Positions 46,369 through 56,109 of a DNA stretch of 64,000 bases are shown here, one piece after another. The notes under the pieces are model-generated. The model was not told where the DNA came from, did not search any database, and worked only from the letters and a program-made list of their open reading frames with translations. The translations under genes and the position numbers were made by a program. How positions within the stretch are numbered: position 1 is the stretch's first letter; every line of letters begins with the position of its first letter. Origin of the DNA: Siphonodentalium dalli (taxonomy: Eukaryota > Mollusca > Scaphopoda > Gadilida > Siphonodentaliidae); NCBI GenBank assembly GCA_032622095.1, contig CP136063.1, forward strand, positions 209,115,934-209,179,933. The letters run 5' to 3'.

Positions 46369-46639
46369 CTAAAAAGCCATTACATATTTCCTTATCTCTT
46401 ACTAGTGATGAATTCCCGGGATCACTTAGCATCGCGCCAACAAAATTTACATTGATTTCGGTGGATTAATACTATTTCAAAAAGCCGAGTTGGAGATTCT
46501 CTATATCATATTTTTTTCAATACTTCACACAAAAGTGGGGCAAACCCTCTTTATATTTACAAATCAGGTATATAACAATGAATGCTGTATATTATTCCAT
46601 ACCAAAGAAATAAAAGGTCTCTGACAAAAATGTTCCCTG

Positions 46640-47040
46640 AAGAGGTGGCAGGTTTGAATGATTTATGGGTCTCAGATCCCTATACTCCAAACTGTAAGAG
46701 GAATTGATCATACCAAGTGCATATTCACTAAATATGTTGCACATCTTCAATGTGTTGAGAAAGGGTCAAGAACTCTAAAATAAAAATCATAAAACATTTG
46801 TAAGTCGAAAAATGGTAATAACTGTGCCAAAATGACTCTGACAGAACTCAAAATCGTAGGTGCGGAGGGAACACATGGTTGTTGTTATATGTATCAAGTT
46901 AAAAAAATTGACAAGAAAATTACAGAATACAGTATGGGACAAAGTTCCGGATGCATGGATGAGGGTCATTACTATAGTCAACAAGATTGGTGGAGGAGTT
47001 TAATATTTTTAAGCAAATAAACCAAATGACCCTCACTATT
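46640..47040 (+). repeat. Probable degenerate dispersed repeat
   Basis: Phrases such as CATAAAACATTTGTAAGTCG, GGTAATAACTGTGCC and CATGGATGAGGGTCATTACT follow the word order of the neighbouring repeat families. Ends unclear. Confidence 0.35.
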
Positions 47041-49230
47041 CAGGTCAAGGGTGTGTTATCAAATCAGATAGTAAGGAGTTAATCTTACCCAAACTAATAA
47101 ACTGATCAAAACAAAATAGTCTATAAAAAGCATGTAATTGGAGTCAGTCTTTTTTTTATTAGGCCAAATAAAAAAGATACTATGTTTCCGTACATCGACC
47201 GACCCTAAAAATAACCCGCCGACCCTAATCTTTTTATTGATTCCTATGTAAATAAATTATCCTATCCTATCCTATCCTATTGATATTTTTTTTTTTTACT
47301 GTTTTTACCGCTATAATGCTCATAAATATTGATAATCATTAGGTGCAAAACACATGGTTTCTAACATAAGCCTGTGATAAGTGACATGAAGTGTGACAGT
47401 TGTCTCAAAAGCCACAGGTGTGTGATGGGTTGTGAATTGATAGACATGAATCTTGCAATTTTAATTTCAAGAGAGTGGATCTCATGCCTGCTTTACCAGT
47501 ATGCCTTGTTTGGGACTTATGGAACATATTCATGAGTTCCAAATAAACATGCATGCACATTTATTATTTTCTTGGGAAATCCCCCCCCCCCCCCCCCCCC
47601 CCCCCTGCACAGTGCTTATCTGAGTCTGCAAGTTTATTAATTTTGAGGCTATGAAAAGTATATGGCATACATGTGAACATGTCAATATCGAATAAACCTC
47701 TACATGACACATACTATGTTGATTCCTATGCTTGACCTACATGTACTAAATTTTTTTTAACTATAGTTGATGTTTTGCTCAGAGTTATTTGGGTCTGCAC
47801 TGTTTTAACTTTCAATGGAATTTTTCCTGTGCACTACTATTTGGGCCTGCACTTTTATTTGGAGCCTTAGAGTACCGGTAGGAACACTATAAACAGACGT
47901 GTGTGTATCTGTATATATACATGTATATAGGTTATGACCACATATGTTAGGGGTACAGCTACTGTTTCCAAAAACCAGGCATGCTAGGTTGGGTGCACTG
48001 GCTACCTCTAGACCATGGGATGCTGTTGTCACAATACAAGTACGGTATCATGGCGGTATTATGGGTAAAATTCTTATAAAAGTTAGTGACATCAATCTCA
48101 TACCAAGTTTATAGCCAAATTTATAAAATGTGGTATGTGAAAAATAAATACCATCCTTATTAAAGCATGAAGTAAGTTTGATCTTTCATCAATCTTAATG
48201 TATATTTCCTAGTGCTGTGTTTATCAAGTAATACTTTCCCACAACACAAGTTGGCATTTTATGTCATTTTCGGTCGAGGTAATTCAATATTTCTGCAGCT
48301 GGATAAAAAATATCAAAATAAAATAAAAAAAATAAAATTTCCCTACCGACCTACCCTGATTTTTTCACTTCGTTATCGGAAACATACTATTTTTTTTGTT
48401 TTGCCTTATCATCCTGCAGCCCAAATGCAATTGAGGAAATTTAAAAATAAGTCATTTCCTTAATGATATAATAATATGCAATAGATGGCTTATAGAATTC
48501 ATTACTGAACCTGGCTCAAAGTGGAAGGGATAATTTAATATCTGCCTATCAGATATCATGTGTCTTTGGAATGGGTTAATTTTAACCACAAAATCCATGC
48601 AAGTGAAAAGGGGATCACCATCAACCTGGACATAGAATAATGAAAACTATCATAAGACCATATGATGTGTAGACAGAGTTAATCATCTTCAAAGACATCA
48701 TATCATGGGACTATACCCAGGTATGCCACTTAAATGTTTCATAGTTACAACGATAACATTTCAATAGTTTGGGAATAAACATACACAGCAGATGAAAATT
48801 GCTGATGAAAATAATTAAATAATGTATGCATTGGGCACTACAGCAGTAGATCTAAGTACTGGTAGTTCATTTATCTCCACAAGAGATATGGAGGCCATGT
48901 GTATGATATATCTTTATAATGACCTGATATACATATAACTAATAGAATGTAATCAATTTTGAAGATGGACTGTCATCCGGTGCATACCCCCTTGCAACCT
49001 TCTTAATTCAGATTGTTTGGCTTTGGCAATTCACTATGGCATCCCTTTATCATGGCCCAGTTTGCTTCAGCAAATGGCTTCGGCATTGCTGATTGCCCTA
49101 GTAAATTATGAGGACTGCCTTATGTCTGATATACTCACTACAGATGTACCCAAAAATAAGAATTTTCAGATAAACAAAGATAACTATAGAATGAAAAACC
49201 TAAACAATTGCACATGCCTTTGAATGTCCT
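47041..49230. other. Intron with simple repeats, no supported gene
   Basis: Contains (CCTAT)n at 47263-47281 and a C-run of about 26 at 47581-47606. ORFs are short and without domains. Confidence 0.4.
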
Positions 49231-49530
49231 CATAGTGAAAAACATCCATACCAAATTTCATTGAGATCCGAGCATTACTGTTCAAGTTATGGCCTGAACA
49301 GACATCGGATGGGCCAAAAAGCCAAAATTTCCAAATAAAAAAAGATGAATAACTCTAGAATGGAAAACCAGAACAAAACGATTGAACCCTCTATTGAATG
49401 TACTCATAGATGTGAAACATCCATACCAAATTTTATTGAGATCTAAGAACTACTGTGCAAGTTATGACATGGATAGACAACAGACGGACATATGGATGCC
49501 ACAGTAGTATACCCCTTTGGGAATAATACC
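49231..49530 (+). repeat. Two degenerate ~165-bp units
   Basis: AACATCCATACCAAATTTC and AAACATCCATACCAAATTTTA, each followed by ATTGAGATC and AAGTTATG, then a GACATCGGATGG- or GACGGAC-type end. Confidence 0.5.
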
Positions 49531-49875
49531 ATGATGCCCGTATTTAACAAGAGGTGACATGAGAATGATCAGATTGAAAATATTAGAGTCATTATATTGG
49601 ATAGCATACTGTATGCATGTCTATGGTATGGGTGGGTTAATTATCTTCTAAGCTGATCATTCGAAAGATACAATGTCTTTAAACAGCAATGTTTGTAAAG
49701 CATCCCTACAAATGAACAATGGACTATTCCAATTTATACATTTAGAACTGAATGGGAGAGTCAATTCAGTAATAAATTGGTTACAGATTACAATATGGTT
49801 AACAAGATACTAAAAATATCTCAATTTAATATATCCCATAATTCAGTCCTCTGTGAGTGGTAAGAGTTATCTTTA

Positions 49876-50455
49876 CAGGGTTCCTGCAAGCAAGGACTGA
49901 TCAAATTTAAGGCTATTCAAGGCCGTTTCGCGACATTTTTCAGCTATTTTCAAGGCCCTTTGATACCCAAATTCACGGATTTTCAAGGCCTTAAAATAAA
50001 TTAATCAGTATTCTATCACACATTGCCATGTTAGTAATTATTAACATTACTCAGGTTGGGTACTATAATACCTGGTACTTTTCCCAGATTATTATACTCA
50101 CACAATTCAATGCAGATAATCATTTTTAGGTCCAACTACGAATGGAAATGGTAGCGTCTTTTTTTTTTCCTTCAAAACTTTAAGATGTTTGTCAGATTTC
50201 ACATGGGAATCCAACGCGGCTTTTCCCATGTTCGCCACGCTAAATGTTTTCAGGCAAAGTTTGCATTTTGCAGAATACCTGTCGCCCAGAACGATCATTA
50301 ACCAGTCTTTGTAACTTTCGGAAGTTAACCAACAATCTTGGAATGTGCATTTCCCCATTTTTTATTGGTAATTATCGAAAACAATCATCGAAAAACAGTA
50401 CACACACGACAACATTTTAGCAGACTGACACGACAGTCACATGCGATAATACGAT
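49876..50455 (-). mobile_element. Truncated hAT-like element with zinc-finger ORF
   Basis: Starts CAGGGTTCCTGCAAGCAAGG, a typical hAT end, followed by repeated TTCAAGGCC words (49915-50000). It contains the minus-strand finger ORF 50107-50358. The partner inverted end and 8-bp duplication were not found, so the right limit is approximate. Confidence 0.5.
50107..50358 (-). CDS. TTF/BED-like zinc-finger protein, 83 residues
   Basis: The ATG-initiated ORF MGKCTFQDCWLT... contains CKLCLKTFSV, NMGKAALDSHVKSDKHL and a basic tail (KEKKK). C-x2-C and H-x5-H match the compact finger found at the N-terminus of hAT-like transposases and their domesticated relatives in invertebrates. The ORF ends after GPKNDYLH with no catalytic domain. 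A GTGAGT lies just past the stop, so an alternative spliced product cannot be excluded. Context (hAT end at 49876) favours a transposon fragment. Confidence 0.65.
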   Translation of the reverse strand: MGKCTFQDCWLTSESYKDWLMIVLGDRYSAKCKLCLKTFSVANMGKAALDSHVKSDKHLKVLKEKKKTLPFPFVVGPKNDYLH

Positions 50456-50810
50456 CAAACCCAAATTAGAAATTGATCTGGATTTTGGGCCGAGAAACTC
50501 ACATACCAAATTTGGTGCCATTCAGTTGAGAAATGTAGGATGCATGAATTTTAATTCTAAAAAGAGCCGTAAATCCTTTTAAAAAATCGGATCAAACACA
50601 TATTCAAACTCAATCTGTATTTTGGGCTCAGAAACTAATGTACCAATTTTGGTTCCGATCAGATATAAAATGTTTGAGTTATCACACAAGCGTAAAGTGT
50701 CTACGGACAGATTTATGTCAAGGTAAATAGTGTTAAGCCCATGTATTCTCTTATATATGTGAGGTTCACCTATATAAGAGAATGCATTGGCACAGAGTTC
50801 TCGCAAAATT
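50456..50810 (+). repeat. Degenerate repeat units plus small palindrome
   Basis: ATCAAACCCAAATTAG, CACATACCAAATTTGGTGCC and a second unit with TCAAACACATATTCAAACTC. It ends with the ATTCTCTTATATATG palindrome (50740-50800) also seen at 11905-12060. Confidence 0.5.
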
Positions 50811-50955
50811 TCAGGAAGCTCCAGTCATGGAAGGGTTACTATTCTTTCAGGATTTTACAAATTGAAATTAGTAAAATCGATTGATGGGTCCTACAGGACC
50901 CATTTTATTTGTGGGACACATTTCCATTGTGACACATATTACAAGTACTATATAA

Positions 50956-51718
50956 TCTCATATATATTTTGAAGACCTCTGTCTGTCTGTATGTTTGTCT
51001 GTATGTCATTGATACAAATCTACGATTCTCGACCGATCGGGACGAAACTTGGTACGTGTGTGTAGTTTGACCAGGCGGTCGTCATGCAACGTCGTATTGG
51101 CGAGCCCGTGCGGTGCCCGCTTCGCACATGCGCAGACGAGATCTCGGAAACGGGTGGAGCTATCGACTTGAAATTTGGTATGTGAATGTATCTTGCCCCG
51201 GATACGAATTTTATCGGGTCGCCGAGCCCGTGCGACGCCAGCTTTGCGGATGCGTAGACGAGATCTCGGAAACGGGTGGAGCTATCGACTTGAAATTTGG
51301 TATGTGAATGTATCGTGCCCCGGATACAAATTTTATCGGGTCGCCGAGCCCGTGCGACGCCAGCTTCGCGCATGCGCAGACGAGATCTCGGAAATGGGTG
51401 GAGCTATCGACTTGAAATTTGGTATGTGAATGTATCTTGCCCCGGATACAAATTTTATCGGGTCGCCGAGCCCGTGCGACGCCAGCTTCGCGCATGCGCA
51501 GACGAGATCTCGGAAACGGGTGGAGCTATCGACTTGAAATTTGGTATGTGAATGTATCTTGCCCCGGATACGAATTTTATCGGGTCGCCGAGCCCGTGCG
51601 ACGCCAGCTTCGCGCATGCGCAGACCAGATCTCGGAAACGGGTAGAGCTATCAACTTGAAATTTGTTTTTTGAATAGCCCGGATAAATAGCCCGGACAAC
51701 GTCGGGCTCATCGGCTAG
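50956..51718 (+). mobile_element. Non-autonomous Helitron 1 with 122-bp tandem core
   Basis: Starts A/TCTCATATATATTTTGAAG and ends with the hairpin CCCGGACAACGTCGGG, then CTCATCGG and CTAG before T. A TC start, a hairpin shortly before CTRR and an A-T insertion site are canonical Helitron features. The core is about five copies of a 122-bp unit (51075-51670). No Rep/helicase coding sequence. Confidence 0.82.
51075..51670 (+). repeat. 122-bp minisatellite, about five units
   Basis: Landmarks GCATGCGCAGACGAGATCTC, GGTGGAGCTATCGACTTG and ATGTGAATGTATCTTGCCCC recur every 122 bp. Because 122 is not a multiple of three, ORFs step through all frames (51175, 51297, 51419 and complements); these are shadows, not repeat proteins. 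Confidence 0.9.
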
Positions 51719-52076
51719 TCTATTATATATTTTGGAAGATCGGTGTGTGTGGTGTGTCTGTGTGTGTGTTCGCGATGAACTCGAAAACGGCCCAGCCGTG
51801 GGGGTACTTTCGGCCGGGGGGTGGTATGGGCATATTAATTTTGTCCACTGAGTGTTTTGGATGGGTCAAATTGTGACCCCGACCTGACCTTGACCTTCAA
51901 AAGTATCAAATCAAGGTCAAATCGTGTAAAACAGGATGGATTTCGACGGGCACGTTTGTCGGGTACTTTTGTCCGGGCAGTGTTTTGGACTGGTCAAATC
52001 GTTACCCCACTTGACCTTGACCGTCAAAATGGACAATTCAAGGTCAAAGCCCGGACGAAGTCGGGTCACCTTCTAG
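51719..52076 (+). mobile_element. Non-autonomous Helitron 2, directly abutting Helitron 1
   Basis: Starts TCTATTATATATTTTGGAAG immediately after the CTAG of Helitron 1 and ends with the hairpin CCCGGACGAAGTCGGG, TCACCTT and CTAG, then T. Inside are repeated GACCTTGACC and CAAGGTCAAA words. At 358 bp it is non-coding. The 3' hairpin differs from that of Helitron 1 by a few bases, so they are related families. Confidence 0.82.
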
Positions 52077-52139
52077 TTATTATATATAAGCACAATAGGT
52101 GTTTTTCATGTGTGAAAAAGAGCATCGTTTAGGTGTGGA

Positions 52140-52520
52140 AAAATAAGTCAATGGTAATTCCGAAAAAGAGTCATAACTCTTGTGAAAATTGGCAGGTGGA
52201 AACCAAATTCTAACGTGACTGGTATTTTGGGCTAATAAACTCACAAACCAATTTTCATTCCATTCAGTTCAGACTTACTAAAGTTATCATCAAGAAACGA
52301 AAATTGAATGCAAATTCTAACAAAAAGGACCATATAAGTCTGGTTAAAATTGGAGAGCGGAACATGAATTTGAACTTGACCTGTATTTAGTGTTAGTAAA
52401 CCCGCAAACCACATTTCATTCCAATCAGTTCCGATTTACTAAAGTTAATTATCATCCAGAAACGAAAAAGCAAACGGACCAATAACATAATACATCCCTT
52501 TTAGGGGAATATAAAAAATG
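52140..52520 (+). repeat. Degenerate repeat, same family as 1670-3025
   Basis: AATTGGCAGGTGGAAACC, ACAAACCAATTTTCATTCC and AAAGTTATCATCAAGAAAC, then CAAACGGACCAATAACATAA and TATAAAAAATG at the 3' end. Confidence 0.6.
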
Positions 52521-52819
52521 AATGATATGAAAAATTAAAGAATTAAACAGTGTTTTTCTTGTTGTATGGCATATAGACCATTTCTCTGTAATCTCTGATT
52601 TGATTAGCCCCCCGACAGAACAATGAGAAATTTGGTCAGCGTACAAATGGATGCAACAATAGTAATACTTTGTATACAATTCTATTTATGCCATTTCTAG
52701 TTAACCATTTGCACCCAAAATCACAAGATGTAAGTTTGGTCAATGTTTTATATGACTAGTGGTCCCAAAAATAGTGAGTACGCTGAATGTGTTCTGTTAA
52801 GCACATTTTGCGTAAACTA

Positions 52820-53032
52820 CAGTAATGCCCTAAATAATCAACTCCTTAACCACAGCAGAATCATGGGTAACTTTTCAGGATTTAGTCGGAAATATGGCTT
52901 GTTGTCATTCATCGGAAAGCTCTCAGTGAGAGCTTTGCAATTAATGGCAACAAGCCATATTTCGGACTAAATCCTGAAAAGTTATCCATAATTCTGCTGT
53001 GGTTAAGGAGTCGATTATTTAGGGCATTACTG
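52820..53032. mobile_element. CAGTAATG foldback MITE, complete copy 9 (213 bp)
   Basis: CAGTAATGCCCTAAATAATC to GGGCATTACTG flanked by TA (52818-52819 and 53033-53034). The loop is GCTCTCAGTGAGAGC. It lies 120 bp downstream of the donor of exon 53152-53319. Confidence 0.92.
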
Positions 53033-53151
53033 TATATGGGAACGAAACGACTGTTCATGCAATTTGTAGAACCCTGTTTTTAGCATACTCTCGGTCCAAT
53101 AATGTCAGAAGTTTCAATCAACTTACACAGATTTGAGAACAAGAAACTTAC

Positions 53152-53319
53152 CAGCAGTAGTACAGTTCGATTGAGAAATTGATCCAGTGGTGAGTGTGTA
53201 TTCATTAATATTACACACGCTGCATTTTGTTGCAGCAGTGTCCGTGTTGTAGTAATTCTGTGGACATAAAGTGCAAGGTACGTATCCAGTAGCAGAATAA
53301 GATCCTGGTGGGCATGGAG
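53152..53319 (-). CDS. Exon with GCC2/GCC3 (ephrin-receptor-like) module
   Basis: 168 nt, phase 1 at both ends (acceptor TTTTTTGCAG, donor GCTG/GTAAGT). It encodes PCPPGSYSATGYVPCTLCPQ, NYYNTDTAATKCSVC and TLTTGSISQSNCTTA. The CPPGxYS...PCxxCPxxYY...CxxC...C spacing is the GCC2/GCC3 family seen in SVEP1, SCUBE and related extracellular proteins. It is followed in phase by the EGF 1 exon (GVLCSPNPC). One module fills one exon, as usual for this family. An ATG-initiated ORF in another frame (53080-53388) is a shadow. Confidence 0.9.
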
Positions 53320-53419
53320 CTGCAAAAAATGATCAATTTGGCCATTATTACCTGAACAGATGTCCTTAAAGTTTGTTGAAGGTTCCATGTGTTTATTTCA
53401 TAAAAAATTATGCAACAAA

Positions 53420-53550
53420 GTATCATTGACACATTTTTTATTGAGTACGCAGATGTAATACATCACATGTTTAACAGCTTGAACAAAGTTACCAATTACA
53501 GTAATGAATTGGAAATTTGAATTGGGAAATGGGTGTGTTTGATCTCACAT
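53420..53550. repeat. Dispersed repeat shared with 11630-11760
   Basis: Diverged copy: GTATCATTGACACATTTTTT, CGCAGATGTAATACATCAC and CAATTACAGTAATGAATTG in the same order as at 11630. Confidence 0.5.
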
Positions 53551-53821
53551 TGCATAAATAACATCCAATTATTTCGTGCTGATAATTTTTTTTACCGACA
53601 GTAAGTTGGAACACAAATAATAAGTTACACGTATAGGATTTCTGGATTTCTGCATGAGAAACATGAATTTGTCTTTGTGTGGCCTTACATTGTGAAAATT
53701 TGATTGGCCTGTTTAATTTGCTGCAAGGTATTTATCAGGGTTACCACTAGGGGTTGGGAGAATGGGGCCACTAGGGGGAAATTATCTATATTTATCCATC
53801 AATCACATGTGGGAATACATA

Positions 53822-53960
53822 AAATGAAAGTGTCAATGACACAGTAGCTCAACTTGGGGAGGAGTTTATTTTTTGCTGATCAATGAATAGCATGATAAAG
53901 AAGGAAAGCTAGAAAGTTACAGTAAAGGTCTTGTATAGATGAAATTATTTTCATTTCAAA
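53822..53960 (-). mobile_element. Pearl/HINE-like terminal fragment
   Basis: AATGAAAGTGTCAATGACAC and AGTAGCTCAACTTGG reproduce the terminal hairpin and subterminal repeat of the elements at 5745-9025 and 16366-17850. The tandem core is absent. Confidence 0.65.
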
Positions 53961-54095
53961 CATTGCACCGATAATGTGGGCTGCAGGGTGTGTGGATGGA
54001 TTCAAATTAAATAAAAGATCGCCGACCAGTGTCCCCCGAAACGGTGGCTAACTCCAAGATGGCTAACTTCGAGATTAGCAGTGTTAGGAATAAAA

Positions 54096-55187
54096 TAGGG
54101 TCCTGTGAATATTCGATATACGATTCGAGATTTGATTCGAAAGTCAAATTTGATTCGAATTCGAGTCGAAATTTCCAACTCGAAATTTTGAATATACACT
54201 GATGAAAAAGTAGGCTGTTACGGACAAGTACACACGTCAATCTTAGCTGTTTCTGTGCCATTTATTTCCCGAAAATTATGAATATATGCACCTTATAATT
54301 CTTATTGTACATCGCAAATGTTCGCATGCTATTAAATATAAGTATAGCCAGTAATTAGCCACTATAAGACGACTAAATGCGTCTTAATTCTAGCTTTAAA
54401 CATGGTAGCCAAAAGCTTGGAGATCATCGATGGACCGACGATGCGCTTAAATTATAATAGCTATGAGACCGAGCAACTGCTAGCGTTATATGCCGACCCT
54501 CAGATTCCGCGTTATGTAATATCGCTGAGAATATAAACAACACGTGTTCCCAGCGTCGAAAATGTACATGTGGACGGTGTTTTCTTTTGAAGTTGACTTT
54601 CAGTTTCGGAGCATTTCTTGACACTTGACAAAATGTATCTGTTATTCATGTTTATTGTAAATATGATAAATCTGCAGGCAGTGCAGGAACTTACACATGT
54701 GATGAATGCAACATGGTGTATAAATCACAAGCATCTGGGAAAATGACCCATCTATGAAATCATCTGTCCAAGAAGCATACAGCACTACATAAACTGGCTA
54801 CCCTGCGACTGTTGTTGCATATTCAAGTTTAAAACAACGGGTGTTTCCGAATGGCGATTTGCAATTTTGTATGTTCATGGAAACTGTACAAATTTCGCAT
54901 GATTTTAGTTTCGATAATCTGTTTAGTGGTTATATATTAATCGTCGTGACGGCCGCATGGAGGTTTTGATCTGTTTTTTGTTCAACAATTATCAATCGAA
55001 GTTAATATTATCGCAAACGACGGCTGATTGCCACATAGGTTATTATGGAATTTCATGGAAGTTCATAGAACGTTTCACACATCGTCTAATCATTAACAAA
55101 ACATGTCTAATTGAGAATGCAGCACACAAGTATGATTCGATTCGATTCGATTCGATTCGATCAAAATCTCCAATTCGCAGGACCCTA
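54096..55187 (+). mobile_element. hAT element C, 1092 bp, GAATAAAA duplication
   Basis: Begins TAGGGTCCTGTGAATATTCG and ends CGCAGGACCCTA. The duplication GAATAAAA is at 54088-54095 and 55188-55195. It is colinear with element A over its length, including GTAGGCTGTTACGGACAAG (54209) and the BED relic. ORFs at 54002-54261 on the minus strand are shadows of the ATTCGATTCGA zone. Confidence 0.92.
54675..54800 (+). pseudogene. BED zinc-finger relic in hAT element C
   Basis: Frame AGTYTCDECNMVYKSQASGK then MTHL-stop-NHLSKKHTALH. Both zinc-binding Cys are present here, but the conserved Trp codon is TGA (54755-54757). In element A the Trp is intact and the Cys is a stop. The two copies decayed independently from a coding ancestor. 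Confidence 0.7.
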
Positions 55188-55199
55188 GAATAAAATTAA

Positions 55200-56105
55200 T
55201 TAATCCACATAAAAAATTATTGAAATTGGTTAAAATTTGTTGGAGTTATTGTGCTGGCGAGAAATTGACAAACTAAGGGGCATAACTCAGGTAAGAAAAA
55301 TTAAACGAAACTGGTTTTTAAACTCGTCCTAGATATTGTGGCAACCAATTCATAAACAAAAAAGTATTGAAATCGGTTTATATTTGTTTGAGACATTGCG
55401 CTTATGACATAAAATGGTGAGAAATCGTCAAACTAAGGGGCATAACTGAGGTAAGAAAAATCTGATACTGGTTTTCGAACCCATCTGAGATATTGTAGCA
55501 ACCAACTCGTAAGTAAAAAATTATTGAAATCGGTTAATATTTGTTCCAGTTATTGCACGTTTACAAATGACTACTTATGTGGCTATGATTTTGTGAAATG
55601 GATTTTTAGGTGACTAATTTCTGTTACGTGGCTAACCACGTAACAGCGTCCAGATGAACCTTCAACAATGTTCTATTTGACCTAATCAGCCTATTTAATT
55701 TTGAAGTCACTCAAAAGTGGGAAACAAAAAGTCCATTGATTTAGACGTCCATGATTTGTCAATAGGAGGTGTTCCACTGTCCTAGTTGCTGTATGCAAGT
55801 TTTTGAGTTTTAATCAGCTTCTTCTGCTATAATTCCAACATTTTATGATTCCATAATCTGAAATTTTAACACTAGCAACTACTTGATAGCCACATAAAAT
55901 TTTATGGCTACTTGAGAAGCCACATAAAAATTAGAGACACATAATTTTTTTAGCCACATAACTCATATCTACCCATTTGTTAGTCCGTCCGCTTACGACC
56001 GGATCGGATGGTTGGCTAAATGGATGGATGGACGGATGAACGAACGGACGGCTAGACCAATCACATAATACAGCTGTTTTTTTCAAATGGGCATATAAAA
56101 ATCAA
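55200..56105 (+). repeat. Degenerate repeat, two ~170-bp units and GGACGGACG end
   Basis: AACTAAGGGGCATAACTCAG and AACTAAGGGGCATAACTGAG with GTATTGAAATCGGTTTATAT. It is followed by AT-rich DNA, then GGATGGACGG words, ACCAATCACATAATACAGC and the hairpin-like TTTTTTTCAAATGGGC and ATATAAAAATC. Same 3' end family as 1670-3025. Confidence 0.65.
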
Positions 56106-56109
56106 AAAA

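Larger units (their letters stand above)
284..53319 (-). other. Gene span: secreted/membrane multi-EGF protein, nine phase-matched exons
   Basis: Overall model. Exons in transcription order are 53319-53152, 38634-38554, 30286-30173, 27280-27148, 24808-24675, 19214-19014, 13435-13184, 5137-5007 and 477-284. Splice phases agree at every junction (1,1,1,1,2,1,1,1,0 from the first acceptor), and each junction completes an EGF cysteine pattern. The joined frame is 1408 nt with no stop. Domain order is one GCC2/GCC3 module, ten whole EGF domains and the start of an eleventh. The architecture recalls SVEP1-like, fibropellin-like or Notch-like extracellular proteins; the exact orthologue cannot be named from this segment. 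The gene continues beyond base 1 and probably beyond 53319. Role inferred from family: cell-surface or matrix protein binding calcium and partner proteins. Confidence 0.88.

Noticed and set aside
51020-51673. Overlapping ORFs of 84-117 residues on both strands with identical sequences
   Set aside because: They follow the 122-bp minisatellite and shift frame each unit, so they are not a repeat protein.
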